Source: Pseudomonas baetica (GTDB lineage: Bacteria > Pseudomonadota > Gammaproteobacteria > Pseudomonadales > Pseudomonadaceae). From it: a DNA stretch of 64,000 nt. The DNA lies in contig NZ_PHHE01000001.1 in the NCBI RefSeq assembly GCF_002813455.1, positions 1,240,001 through 1,304,000 of the forward strand, in the 5' to 3' direction. The notes under the pieces were generated by a model, which was given only the letters and a program-made list of their open reading frames with translations, did no database searches and was not told the DNA's origin. Position 1 is the stretch's first letter; each line of letters starts with the position of its first letter. The translations under genes were made by a program, and so were the position numbers. Positions 34,862 to 43,743 of the stretch are shown one piece after another.

Positions 34862-37649
34862 GGGCGACTCGTTCGTAGGGAGCCAGGACAGCGAACAAGG
34901 CTCGTAGCGTAAAAGGTTTGACCAGGCAGTGATTCATGCCGGCAGCCAGGCACAGCGCGTCCTCACCGCGCAGGGCGTTGGCGGTCGCGCCGATGATCGG
35001 AATGCTGCAACCGAGGCGCCGCAGGGCTTTGGCCAGTTCGTAGCCGTTGAGGCGGGGCATGTTGACGTCAGTCAGGACGATGTCGAACGCAGCGTCGGGC
35101 CAGAGCGCCAAGGCCTCTTCGCCATCGCTGGCCAGCGCCACCGTGCAGCCCAATTCTTCGAGCTGATCGCGCAGGATCAACTGATTGATGACGTTGTCTT
35201 CGGCCACCAGAATGTGTAGGCGCAACGGACGCATCGCGTGGGTTTCACTGTCTTGCGGGCGGTGAACGATCTGGCCGCTCTGGGCCTGGCGAACGGCCCG
35301 TTGAATCGCCAGCAGATCATTCAGATTGACCTGCCAGCCGTCGCCGCTGAACTGCGGCTCATGGGCGCCGTCACCGCTGGCCAGTACGCGCGGCCCACGC
35401 CATGCCAGGTTCGGGCGCTGTCCGAAGGCTGCGGGATACAGCTCCAGCAGCAGCGCCGTCGAATCCGGCTCGATGCTATCCGGTGCGCCGATATGCGCGC
35501 GGGCGCCCCAGCGGCGCAACCAGCCACTGATGCTGTCGGCCAGTTCGCGCACGGGCGAAACGACATAGACGAGGTCCGCGGCCAAGGGCGGCAAAGCAGT
35601 AGAGGGAGCGTTGCCGCAGCGTTGCTCCAGCGGCACGCTGAGGGAAAAACTGCTGCCCAGGCCCGGCTCGCTGACCATGCGCAGGGTGCCATTCATCAAG
35701 TGCGTCAGGCGCAGGCAAATGGGCAGGCCGAGGCCGGTGCCGGCGACCACGTTGGTGTTGCCGGCGGTCTGGTAGAACGGCTCGAAAATAAACGCCTGAT
35801 CGTCATGGGCGATGCCTTTGCCGGTGTCGGAAACCTGCCATTGCAGGCACACGCGTTCGCCTTCGCGAGCGAGCAGTCTGACCCGCAATACCACGCGCCC
35901 GGAATCGGTGAACTTGACCGCGTTGCTCAGCAGATTATTGAGGATCTGCCGTACGCGGCTGACATCGCCCAGCAGGCAATCGGGCAGTTGCGGATCGAGG
36001 CAGGCATAGAGTTGCAGGCCTTTGCTTTGCGCGGCGGCGGCATAGCCTTGCACCACTTCGTGCACCAGTTCCGGGACGGAAAACTCGCTCAGCTCCAGCG
36101 CCAGTTGCCCGGCCTCGATCTTCGATACATCGAGCACGTCGCAAATCAACTGCAGCAACGTCGCCGATGATCCCTCGATCGCACGCAGGTAACTTTTCTG
36201 CTGAGTGTCCAGATGCGTGCGCGCGAGCAATTCCAGGGTGCCCAGCACACCGTAGAGCGGGGTGCGTATTTCGTGGCTCATGGTTGCCAGAAACAAGGTC
36301 TTGGCTTCGTTGGCGGCATCGGCCGATTGGCGCGCCTGTTCCAGCGCTGCTTCGATCTGTCGCCGAGCGCTGATGTCACTGAACGCACAGAGCAAGACGT
36401 CTTCACCTTTGTAGCGGGTCGGCGCACAGCTCAGGTACAGGTGACGACCGTCGGCAGTCTCGAAGTAATCGGTCAGGCACGGCGAGTGTTGGTCGAACGC
36501 ATCACGGATCCAGCCAGCGCCCAGTTGCTCGCTGCACTGGCCCAGCCATTGCCGGGCGAGGGTGTTATCCAGCACCACTTGGCCGTCACTGCGGCGCAAC
36601 ACGCATAGCGCCACGGGGGCGGTCTGAATCACGTCGCGGCTGAACAGTTCGCTTTCCACCAGCGCCTGAATGCGCTGGATCGCCGGGGTGATGAAACGAT
36701 GTTCCAAGCGTCGGACCAACAGGCACACCAGGCTGATACTCAACACGCAGAACAGCAGCGCGCCGAGCATTTGTGGCCACAGGGCGCGCAGTACCGCCAG
36801 CAAGTCGATGGAGTAAGTCAGCTGCCAGTCCGAGGATTTCAGCTGCTTGCGCAGCACCAATTGCTCGGGCAGCCAGCCATCGCCGACGAAGCCGAAAAAA
36901 TCCTGTTGTCGCAGCAACGGCAGGTGCTGTTCGGGCGGTGGTTTGTGGCTGTTGCTGAACAGCGGTTTGCCTTGTGAGTTGAACATGGTGAACTCGCCGG
37001 CACTGTGGTCGCTCAGGGCGCTGGAGACTTCGCGGTCGTCCATTTCCAGGCCGAGCCAGCCGGAGTTGATATCGCGCGCGTCTAGACGAATGAAGATGTA
37101 TAGCTGCGAGTGGCCGTCGGCGGCATGGGTCAGCCACAGTTCCGACAATGTCGCCGTGAGCTTGAGCGCTTCCAACTGATCCAGCGTGGCCTGTGGCAAA
37201 CCGACGACCAGCGGCGTCGCGTTGTATAGCCGCAATACATGACCGCCATTGCTGACATACAGCAGATTGAGCTGCTTGGCTTTCAGGTAATCGCGCATGC
37301 GCTGGGTCAGCCAGATGCTCCATTGCTTGCCCGGCGTTTGCCCCAGCAGCAGACGGATTTCTTCTTCGGAAACCGGCACGTTTATTTTCGCCTTACGTGT
37401 GGCCGACAGGCTCAGGCTTTCCAGCAGCGCTTCACGGGTGGTGAAAAACGTATGCGCCTCAGCGATGGCGCTGCTCATGTAGCTGCGCCGCTGGGAAATC
37501 TCATTGTTGAAGGTAAACAGCAGGAAACTGTAGACGCCGCCGAGAATGCCCACCAGCAGCACCAGGGCAAAAATGCGCAGCAGACGCCGCGCCGCATGGG
37601 GCGAGGACAGGAGCGGGCTGATCTGATGGAGGTAGTTCTTCAATCTCAT
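34848..37649 (-). CDS. pvrS: Hybrid sensor kinase without HPt (PvrS-like)
   Basis: The 933-residue protein has a membrane helix (LRIFALVLLVGILGGVYSFL), a periplasmic sensor, a second helix (MLGALLFCVLSISLVCLLV), a PAS-like region, HisKA (FLATMSHEIRTPLYGVLG), ATPase (NLLSNAVKFTDSG, GTGLGLPIC) and a C-terminal receiver (ILVAEDNVINQLI, IVLTDVNMPRLNG). It ends soon after the receiver, so there is no HPt; its phosphate must pass through the HPt of the second kinase or a free HPt protein. An RcsB-like box lies 35 bases upstream, suggesting feedback. Confidence 0.9.
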   Translation of the reverse strand: MRLKNYLHQISPLLSSPHAARRLLRIFALVLLVGILGGVYSFLLFTFNNEISQRRSYMSSAIAEAHTFFTTREALLESLSLSATRKAKINVPVSEEEIRLLLGQTPGKQWSIWLTQRMRDYLKAKQLNLLYVSNGGHVLRLYNATPLVVGLPQATLDQLEALKLTATLSELWLTHAADGHSQLYIFIRLDARDINSGWLGLEMDDREVSSALSDHSAGEFTMFNSQGKPLFSNSHKPPPEQHLPLLRQQDFFGFVGDGWLPEQLVLRKQLKSSDWQLTYSIDLLAVLRALWPQMLGALLFCVLSISLVCLLVRRLEHRFITPAIQRIQALVESELFSRDVIQTAPVALCVLRRSDGQVVLDNTLARQWLGQCSEQLGAGWIRDAFDQHSPCLTDYFETADGRHLYLSCAPTRYKGEDVLLCAFSDISARRQIEAALEQARQSADAANEAKTLFLATMSHEIRTPLYGVLGTLELLARTHLDTQQKSYLRAIEGSSATLLQLICDVLDVSKIEAGQLALELSEFSVPELVHEVVQGYAAAAQSKGLQLYACLDPQLPDCLLGDVSRVRQILNNLLSNAVKFTDSGRVVLRVRLLAREGERVCLQWQVSDTGKGIAHDDQAFIFEPFYQTAGNTNVVAGTGLGLPICLRLTHLMNGTLRMVSEPGLGSSFSLSVPLEQRCGNAPSTALPPLAADLVYVVSPVRELADSISGWLRRWGARAHIGAPDSIEPDSTALLLELYPAAFGQRPNLAWRGPRVLASGDGAHEPQFSGDGWQVNLNDLLAIQRAVRQAQSGQIVHRPQDSETHAMRPLRLHILVAEDNVINQLILRDQLEELGCTVALASDGEEALALWPDAAFDIVLTDVNMPRLNGYELAKALRRLGCSIPIIGATANALRGEDALCLAAGMNHCLVKPFTLRALFAVLAPYERVAHEAL

Positions 37650-37683
37650 CCCGGCACTCTAGGGAGGGCCGGGAGCGGGGAAA

Positions 37684-37700
37684 ATCAGACGATCCTTAGA
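37684..37700 (-). promoter_or_regulatory. RcsB-box-like motif B, upstream of first kinase gene
   Basis: Minus strand TCTAAGGATCGTCTGAT, in the 54-base gap between the adhesin stop and the kinase start. Confidence 0.7.
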
Positions 37701-37703
37701 ATG

Positions 37704-38675
37704 CTAAAGGTAGTTGACGATGAAGGTGACTTCGGTGTTCGCGCTGCCGGCCTTGAGTTCGCCCGTGGGCAGACGGTAGTACGCAGCGGTTAACGGGATC
37801 TTGAAGTCGGTGCCAGTGGTGGTGAAGGCGTTGAACGGGTAGGTGGTATCGAAGGCGATCGGCTGCCCGACATCGTTCATCAATTGCAGGCCGATGCCGC
37901 TGGCGGTGGAGGTGCTATTGAGCGCAACGATGCCCTTGGTCGCGTCGATGACGGGCGTGGTGGCCTTGAGCGAATAGGTGACTTTCTTGATGCCGGTCTG
38001 GCACTGATTCAGGGCAATGTCGAAGCGCACGGTGCGGGGTTTGGCGCCCGCGTCGCTAAAGTCCTGGAGTTGATAGTCATCTCCCATCGCGACAGGGACG
38101 GACGGGGTCTGGCAGGAGGCCGCATTCAACACCAACGCGTTGGCCAAATTGAAGTTATTCAGAATCAGTTCGCCGGCTTTCAGACTGCCGAGGTTGCCGG
38201 CCGGTATCGTGATCTGCGCCGCCAACGGGCCTGACTTGACGATTTCCAGGCGGATCGAGCCTGACATCACGCCGTAGCCTTTTGGGGCGACCGAAAAGAG
38301 CGAGGGCTCATAGCGATCCAGCATACCCATCCAGATACGGAACGACAGCCCGGTCTTGCCCAGCGGGAAGGTCGTGACGCTACTGGTCGGGGAGCCAAAC
38401 GCGGGATTGACCGCTATTCCGTAGAAAGAGCTCGCATTGCACGACCAACTGTGCGAGCTCGATTGCTGCGCGGTTTCCTGATAAACCACCGTGCCATCCG
38501 GTGTGTCGGCGGGGATGGTCAGGCCGCCATTGGCCAGGCTGCCGCCATAACTGAGCGTTTGCGTGGAAGGGGAACTGTTGAAGCTACAATTCGCCGCCAT
38601 TGCGTCCGTTGCACATGCCAGCAACGTCGCCACGGCAAGAGTGAGCAGGGGGCGCTGCAGAGTTATTCGCTTCAT
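37704..38675 (-). CDS. Two-domain fimbrial tip adhesin
   Basis: The 323-residue protein has a signal peptide (LLTLAVATLLACATDAMAA), a putative receptor-binding N-terminal domain of about 160 residues, and a C-terminal pilin domain with paired Cys (AASCQTP...LNQCQTG) ending in the chaperone-recognised strand NTEVTFIVNYL. The two-domain form, larger than the major pilin, marks a FimH-like tip adhesin. It is transcribed first in the locus but lies 8 kb from the other structural genes, with the phosphorelay genes between. Motif C lies 64 bases upstream. Confidence 0.86.
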   Translation of the reverse strand: MKRITLQRPLLTLAVATLLACATDAMAANCSFNSSPSTQTLSYGGSLANGGLTIPADTPDGTVVYQETAQQSSSHSWSCNASSFYGIAVNPAFGSPTSSVTTFPLGKTGLSFRIWMGMLDRYEPSLFSVAPKGYGVMSGSIRLEIVKSGPLAAQITIPAGNLGSLKAGELILNNFNLANALVLNAASCQTPSVPVAMGDDYQLQDFSDAGAKPRTVRFDIALNQCQTGIKKVTYSLKATTPVIDATKGIVALNSTSTASGIGLQLMNDVGQPIAFDTTYPFNAFTTTGTDFKIPLTAAYYRLPTGELKAGSANTEVTFIVNYL

Positions 38676-38738
38676 GAAAAGGGCTATACGTGTCGGCCAA
38701 AGAGCGGCGTACGTTAAACACGCCGTTTGCCGATGGAC

Positions 38739-38755
38739 ATCAGGCGATTCTTAGA
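38739..38755 (-). promoter_or_regulatory. RcsB-box-like motif C, upstream of adhesin gene
   Basis: Minus strand TCTAAGAATCGCCTGAT. Flanking CCATCGG is shared with motif A, so the likeness extends beyond the core. Confidence 0.75.
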
Positions 38756-38852
38756 ACACGCTCCCGCGTCTGCGCAATCGCGGCGATGTATTAGACTCAC
38801 CAAAGCCTGAAACCGTGCAGGTTGTGCGGCCCCGGCGCAGCAGGGAGGTCAT

Positions 38853-40172
38853 ATGGTCCGCTTGAGTATGGTCTTGCTCGGTCACGACTTTGTCCGCAAG
38901 CGTTGGTCCGCGCTGGCGCTGACGGGCATTGTCTGGGGCGCGGCCGGTGTGGGCATCTTCATTGATGCGTTGGACGGCGTTCTGTATTTCCCGCTGCATC
39001 TCTTCGGCTATCTGTTGTTGCTCGAAGCGCTGATCCTGCTGCTGGTGCCGGCACCGCAAGCCGGGACCGCTGCGGCCCTGCGCAGAGGGCGAGGACTGGC
39101 TTTTCTCTTGCTGGGACTGCTGATCGTCGACCGGCAACATGTCGCTGGACTGATTCTGGCGGTGCTGTTTGGCGGGGCTTTTCTGCTCGATGGCGGTTTT
39201 CGGCTGGCGGCGGCGCTGGTGGTGCGCTTTGTCGGTTGGCAAGTGTCGCTGCTGGCGGGGTTGTTCGAAATCGGCTTTGGCGTGTTTATCCTTGAGCCGT
39301 ATCCGACGCTGTACAAGGGCACGGTGCCTTTTTGCATCGGCATGAGCCTCTTTCTCACCGGTTGCGCCTTGTTGCGGCAAGCCGTGCGCTTCAAAAACCA
39401 GCTGCCGCTGACCCGTACTGCTGCAGTGAGTGCGCCGACCAGCAGCGCCGCGTTAGTGATTCACGTCTGGACCCCCAGCGGCACCGTCGACGACACCTTG
39501 GTGCGCAATCGTCTGCTCAACCGCTACATCGCGGCGGTCGACATCAACGGCGTGATCTCCGCCGGCCATGCGGCACTGGAATGCGGCCCGGACATTTACA
39601 TCAGCCATTACCCGCAGGATGACATTGATCGTTCGGCGGGGGATTTCGTGCGCTTGCTGCGGGCGACGCCGAACAACGATGTTGCCGGCAGGTTTTTGCC
39701 GGATTATGCCGGCGAGGTGGCGGACTGGTGTCCGTCTTCGGTGCAGGTCAGTTTTGCCCATTACGACGCCCGGCGACTCCATGCGTTCTGGGCGGACTAT
39801 CGGCAAAACAGCACTTACAATCTGACCAGTCGCAATTGTTCCAGTGCTGTCGCTCATAGCCTCGAAGCGGCGCTGGAAGGGGCGATGAACCGGGGGCATT
39901 CGAGCATGCTGGATTTTGCCCGCGTCATCTTCAGCCCTGAGTTCTGGATCGCCGCGCAAGTGCGCAAACGCGCCGAGGCGATGGCCTGGACGCCCGGACT
40001 GGTGCTCGACTATGCGCGAGCGTTGCATGCTGCGATCGAACCGGCACCGCCGGGCTGGCACAGTATTTATGCGGTGGTCAAACGGGGCTGTGGCTATGCG
40101 GCCACTGCCTTGCGCGGGCGTGAGGTGCATCCCGTTCAGCCGCCATCTGCGCATCCTTCCGACGAATCCTGA
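38853..40172 (+). CDS. HdeD-like membrane domain fused to putative permuted papain-like hydrolase
   Basis: This is a 439-residue protein. The first 180 or so residues contain about six hydrophobic helices in the HdeD/DUF308 style (WSALALTGIVWGAAGVGIF, LAFLLLGLLIVD, VAGLILAVLFGGAFLLDGG). The soluble remainder has GVISAGHAALECGPDIYISH followed about 100 residues later by LTSRNCSSAVAHSLEAAL. A His first and a Cys heading a helix later is the order of permuted papain-like (LRAT/YiiX-type) thiol hydrolases. GGGAGG precedes the ATG. It is divergent from the fimbrial locus and could share motif C. Function unknown; the enzyme call is inference. Confidence 0.6.
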   Translation: MVRLSMVLLGHDFVRKRWSALALTGIVWGAAGVGIFIDALDGVLYFPLHLFGYLLLLEALILLLVPAPQAGTAAALRRGRGLAFLLLGLLIVDRQHVAGLILAVLFGGAFLLDGGFRLAAALVVRFVGWQVSLLAGLFEIGFGVFILEPYPTLYKGTVPFCIGMSLFLTGCALLRQAVRFKNQLPLTRTAAVSAPTSSAALVIHVWTPSGTVDDTLVRNRLLNRYIAAVDINGVISAGHAALECGPDIYISHYPQDDIDRSAGDFVRLLRATPNNDVAGRFLPDYAGEVADWCPSSVQVSFAHYDARRLHAFWADYRQNSTYNLTSRNCSSAVAHSLEAALEGAMNRGHSSMLDFARVIFSPEFWIAAQVRKRAEAMAWTPGLVLDYARALHAAIEPAPPGWHSIYAVVKRGCGYAATALRGREVHPVQPPSAHPSDES

Positions 40173-40196
40173 CCGACGTTACACCGAGTCGCTGCC

Positions 40197-40289
40197 TTCG
40201 CGAGCAGGCTCGCTCCCACATTGGATCTCTGAGCAACGCGGAATTTGTGTTCACTGGAGATCTCCGGTGGGAGCGAGCCTGCTCGCGAA
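40197..40289. repeat. REPIN
   Basis: Inverted pair of the GAGCCT variant; the internal GATCTCTGAG / CTGGAGATCTC portion is partly self-complementary. Confidence 0.88.
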
Positions 40290-40359
40290 GGCGTCAGCGC
40301 GGGCGCCGCAAAAACCCAGCCCATTGGTCAACTAATTGCAAAGCCACCTAACTATTACG

Positions 40360-40414
40360 TTGACATTCGCTGCCTAGGCAGTAACATCTCGACATACATT
40401 CACTGCCTAGGCAG
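40360..40414 (+). promoter_or_regulatory. Promoter and tandem MarR operators of the efflux operon
   Basis: TTGACA (40360-40365) and TAACAT (40382-40387), 16 bases apart, form a sigma-70 promoter. Two identical perfect palindromes CTGCCTAGGCAG lie at 40370-40381, between -35 and -10, and at 40403-40414, just downstream of the start point. Their 33-base spacing puts them on the same helix face. They are the expected targets of the MarR protein encoded next. Confidence 0.85.
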
Positions 40415-40429
40415 TTATTAGGTGAGCAA

Positions 40430-40912
40430 ATGAAGCATTTCACCCCGGACGAATTCAAACACTGCCATCTCGGCCTGTTGCTGGGCCGTGCTGCGCTGCT
40501 CAAGGACCGGATCATCGACACCCACATGGAACCCCACGGCATCACCGCCGCGCAGTTCAAGGTGTTGATCATCATGGCCCAGTTCGGCGTCGACACTCCG
40601 GCCGAACTGTGCCGGCACCTGTCGCTGGACAGCGGTTCGATGACGCGCATGCTCGATCGTCTGGAGCAGAAGGGCTTTCTGGCTCGCCACCGCAGCGAAG
40701 GCGATCGCCGTCAGGTGCAACTGAAACTGACCGAACAGGGCCAGCAACTGGCCGATCGCCTGCCGCACATCGGCGCCGATGCGATGAATGAACTGGCCGG
40801 CGCCGTCACTCCGGACGAGTTGAAGACCCTGGAATACATCCTCAAGAAAATTCTGCTGGCAGCCGGTGACCCAATCACCATCCAGCGCTTAGGTGAACAC
40901 AATGAGCGGTAA
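40430..40912 (+). CDS. MarR-family repressor of the EmrAB-NodT operon
   Basis: This 160-residue winged-helix protein has FGVDTPAELCRHLSLDSGSM (recognition helix region) and the wing FLARHRSEGDRRQVQLKLTE, the usual MarR DRR motif. It is the first gene of an efflux operon and overlaps the next gene by 11 bases. It probably represses its own operon at the two CTGCCTAGGCAG palindromes and is released by a small phenolic or drug-like ligand; the ligand is not known. Confidence 0.9.
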   Translation: MKHFTPDEFKHCHLGLLLGRAALLKDRIIDTHMEPHGITAAQFKVLIIMAQFGVDTPAELCRHLSLDSGSMTRMLDRLEQKGFLARHRSEGDRRQVQLKLTEQGQQLADRLPHIGADAMNELAGAVTPDELKTLEYILKKILLAAGDPITIQRLGEHNER

Positions 40913-42370
40913 AACCTTGCGCAGCAGCCTGACCCTGGTGCTGTCGGCAATGATCCTTGCCGGTTGCGCCAACTACAGCGGCCTCGACACCCAAGGCCAG
41001 AACCTTGATGCGCAAAGCCTGAAAGTCGGCCAGTCGCTGAACGGCGTGACCCTGTCGTCGGCCGCGTGGCCGAAAAGCGACTGGTGGACCAGCCTCGGCG
41101 ATCCGCAACTCGACGGCTTGATCCGCGAAGCCCTGCACGACAACCCGGACATGCAGATCGCCGCAGCCCGCGCCCATCAGGCCAGCGCCGCCGCGTATGC
41201 CGCCGATGCCGCGCGTTATCCGACCCTAGACGCCAGCGCCGGTATCAGCCGTTCGCGCCTGGCCAAGGATCAGGATCCGCGAGGGCAGGGCGATGCCTAC
41301 GCCACCGTGCGTAATGTCAGTGCCGGCTTCAATTACAACTTCGATCTGTGGGGCGGCCAGCGTGATGCCTGGGAAGCCGCACTCGGTCAGGCCCGTGCGG
41401 CCGAAGTCGATCGTCAGGCTGCACAGCTGACCCTCGCCGCCGACGTCGCTCGCGCTTACAGCGATCTTGGTCAGGCGCACATCGTTTATGACCTCGCGAA
41501 CGAAGACCTCAAGCGCACCAGGCAAATGCTCGATTTGAGCCAGCGTCGCTTGAGCTCGGGGATCGACAGCCAGTATCAGTTCCAGCAAACCCAGAGCCTG
41601 GAAGCCAGCTCCGAAGCCAGCCTGATCGATGCGGAAAAACGCTTGAACAGCGCGAAAATCGCCTTGGCCGTGTTGCTCGGCAAAGGCCCGGATCGCGGCA
41701 ATGAAATCGCCCGGCCGAAAGTGCTGCAGGCCAGCGCCGTGGCCGTACCGTCGGTGCTGCCGGCAGAACTGCTCGGTCGTCGCCCTGATCTGGTCGCCGC
41801 GCGCTGGCGTGTAGAAGCGGCGAGCAAAGACATCGACTCGGCGAAAACCCGGTTCTATCCGAACCTGAACCTCACGGCCTCGGCCGGTGCCGAGTCCCTG
41901 TTGGGTGATGCGATGTTCGGTTCGGCCAGTCGCTTCTTCAACATTGCCCGACCATTTCGGTGCCGATCTTCGATGGCGGTCGCTTGCGCGCCAACCTCGA
42001 TGCGCGCGACGCCGATTACGATCTGGCGGTGGCGCAGTACAACAAAAGTCTGGTGAAAGCACTGGGCGATGTCAGCGACACGATCAACCAGTTGCGTGAC
42101 ATCGGCCGGCAGATCGGCGCGCAGCAACACGCCACCGACATTGCTCAGGATTCTTACAACACCGTCGTCCAGCGTTACGGTTCCGGCATCGGCAACTACC
42201 TGGACGTGCTCAGCATCGAGCAGCAATTGCTCCAGGCCCAGCGCCAACTGGCCACCCTCAATGCCGAGCAGATCGACCTGTCGATTCAACTGATGCAAGC
42301 GCTGGGCGGCGGCTTTCAGGGGCAGACCCTGACCGCAGCCAACGCCACCCCAGCCACGTCGCACAACTAA
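40902..42370 (+). pseudogene. NodT-family outer-membrane efflux lipoprotein, frameshifted
   Basis: The product would be about 489 residues: lipobox LAGC after a short signal sequence, then two OEP repeats of the TolC fold. Frame 1 runs to SRFFNIA near 41946, then breaks; the family sequence resumes one frame over as PTISVPIFDGGRLRANLDAR and continues to 42370. A single missing C in the CCC run at 41947-41949 explains it. Without repair the protein ends at 42056 with a wrong tail, losing the last quarter of the barrel. It may be a true mutation or an assembly error. The ATG at 40902 follows AGGTGAAC. Confidence 0.85.
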
Positions 42371-42385
42371 TTCAAGGTATTTGTC

Positions 42386-43588
42386 ATGGCCACTGCCGAA
42401 AACACTCAAGCTCAAGACAACACCCCCGACACCGGCAATCCGCGCAAACGCAAAGTGATGCTGCTGGCGCTGACCGTTATCGTCCTCCTCGCGTGTGCGG
42501 GCGTCTGGGCTTATCACGAATTCATCGGGCGCTTTAACGAAAGCACCGACGACGCCTACGTCAACGGCAACGTCGTCGAAATCACCCCGTTGGTCACCGG
42601 CACCGTGGTCAGCATCGGTGCCGACGATGGTGATCTGGTTCACGAAGGTCAGGTGTTGATTAACTTCGACCCGAACGACGCTGAAGTCGGCCTGCAAAGT
42701 GCCAAAGCGAAACTGGCGCGCACCGTGCGTCAAGTGCGTGGCTTGTACAGCAACGTTGATGGCATGAAAGCCCAGGTCAACGCGCAACAGGCCGAAGTGC
42801 AGAAGGCGCAGGACAATTACAACCGCCGGAAAAACCTGGCGCAGGGCGGGGCGATTTCCCAAGAAGAACTGTCCCACGCTCGCGATGACCTGACCTCGGC
42901 GCAAAACGCCCTGGCCAATGCCAAACAACAGCTGAAAACCACCAGCGCACTGGTCGACGACACCGTGGTGTCGTCGCACCCGGACGTGATGTCGGCTGCT
43001 GCGGATCTGCGTCAGGCCTACCTGACCAATGCGCGCAGCACCTTGATCGCGCCGGTCACCGGCTATGTGGCCAAACGCACCGTGCAGCTCGGTCAGCGTG
43101 TGCAACCGGGTACTGCGCTGATGGCGGTGATTCCACTGGATCAACTGTGGATCGACGCCAACTTCAAGGAAACCCAACTGCGTGACATGCGCATCGGTCA
43201 GCCGGTCGATATCGAATCCGACATCTACGGCAGCGACTTGAAATACAGCGGCACCGTCGACAGCCTCGGCGCCGGCACCGGCAGTGCGTTTGCCCTGCTG
43301 CCTGCGCAGAACGCCACCGGTAACTGGATCAAGATTGTTCAGCGTGTGCCGGTGCGCATTCACATCAACGCCGAAGAACTGGCCAAGCATCCGTTGCGCG
43401 TCGGTCTGTCGACCAACGTCGAGGTCAATCTGCATGACCAGAGCGGCCCTGTGTTGGCTCAGCAGCCGCCGCAAAAAGCGTCGTTCAGCACCAACGTCTA
43501 TGACCGTCAACTGGCCGAAGCCGACGCGATGATCGCCCAGCTGATCCACGACAACAGCGCTGCGGCCAGCAAAACCGCGCAACGCTGA
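42386..43588 (+). CDS. emrA: EmrA-like membrane fusion protein
   Basis: The 400-residue protein has one N-terminal membrane helix (KVMLLALTVIVLLACAGVWAY), split lipoyl halves around a long coiled-coil hairpin (about residues 100-190), and a beta-barrel domain (TLIAPVTGYVAKRTVQLGQRV, DQLWIDANFKETQLRDMRIG). It bridges the DHA2 pump and the NodT channel. It begins 15 bases after the outer-membrane gene; AAGG precedes the ATG. Confidence 0.92.
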   Translation: MATAENTQAQDNTPDTGNPRKRKVMLLALTVIVLLACAGVWAYHEFIGRFNESTDDAYVNGNVVEITPLVTGTVVSIGADDGDLVHEGQVLINFDPNDAEVGLQSAKAKLARTVRQVRGLYSNVDGMKAQVNAQQAEVQKAQDNYNRRKNLAQGGAISQEELSHARDDLTSAQNALANAKQQLKTTSALVDDTVVSSHPDVMSAAADLRQAYLTNARSTLIAPVTGYVAKRTVQLGQRVQPGTALMAVIPLDQLWIDANFKETQLRDMRIGQPVDIESDIYGSDLKYSGTVDSLGAGTGSAFALLPAQNATGNWIKIVQRVPVRIHINAEELAKHPLRVGLSTNVEVNLHDQSGPVLAQQPPQKASFSTNVYDRQLAEADAMIAQLIHDNSAAASKTAQR

Positions 43589-43598
43589 ATCTTTCCCT

Positions 43599-43685
43599 GT
43601 GGGAGCGAGCCTGCTCGCGAATGCTGCCTGACATTCAACATAGAAGTGGTCTGACACACCGCTTTCGCGAGCAGGCTCGCTCCCA
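43599..43685. repeat. REPIN between emrA-like and emrB-like genes
   Basis: Inverted pair of the GAGCCT variant inside an otherwise tight operon. Confidence 0.9.
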
Positions 43686-43743
43686 CAAAGGGCAGTTGCA
43701 TCTGTAACAGATGCGGCGCTAATCAGGTTCCATAGGATTCACA

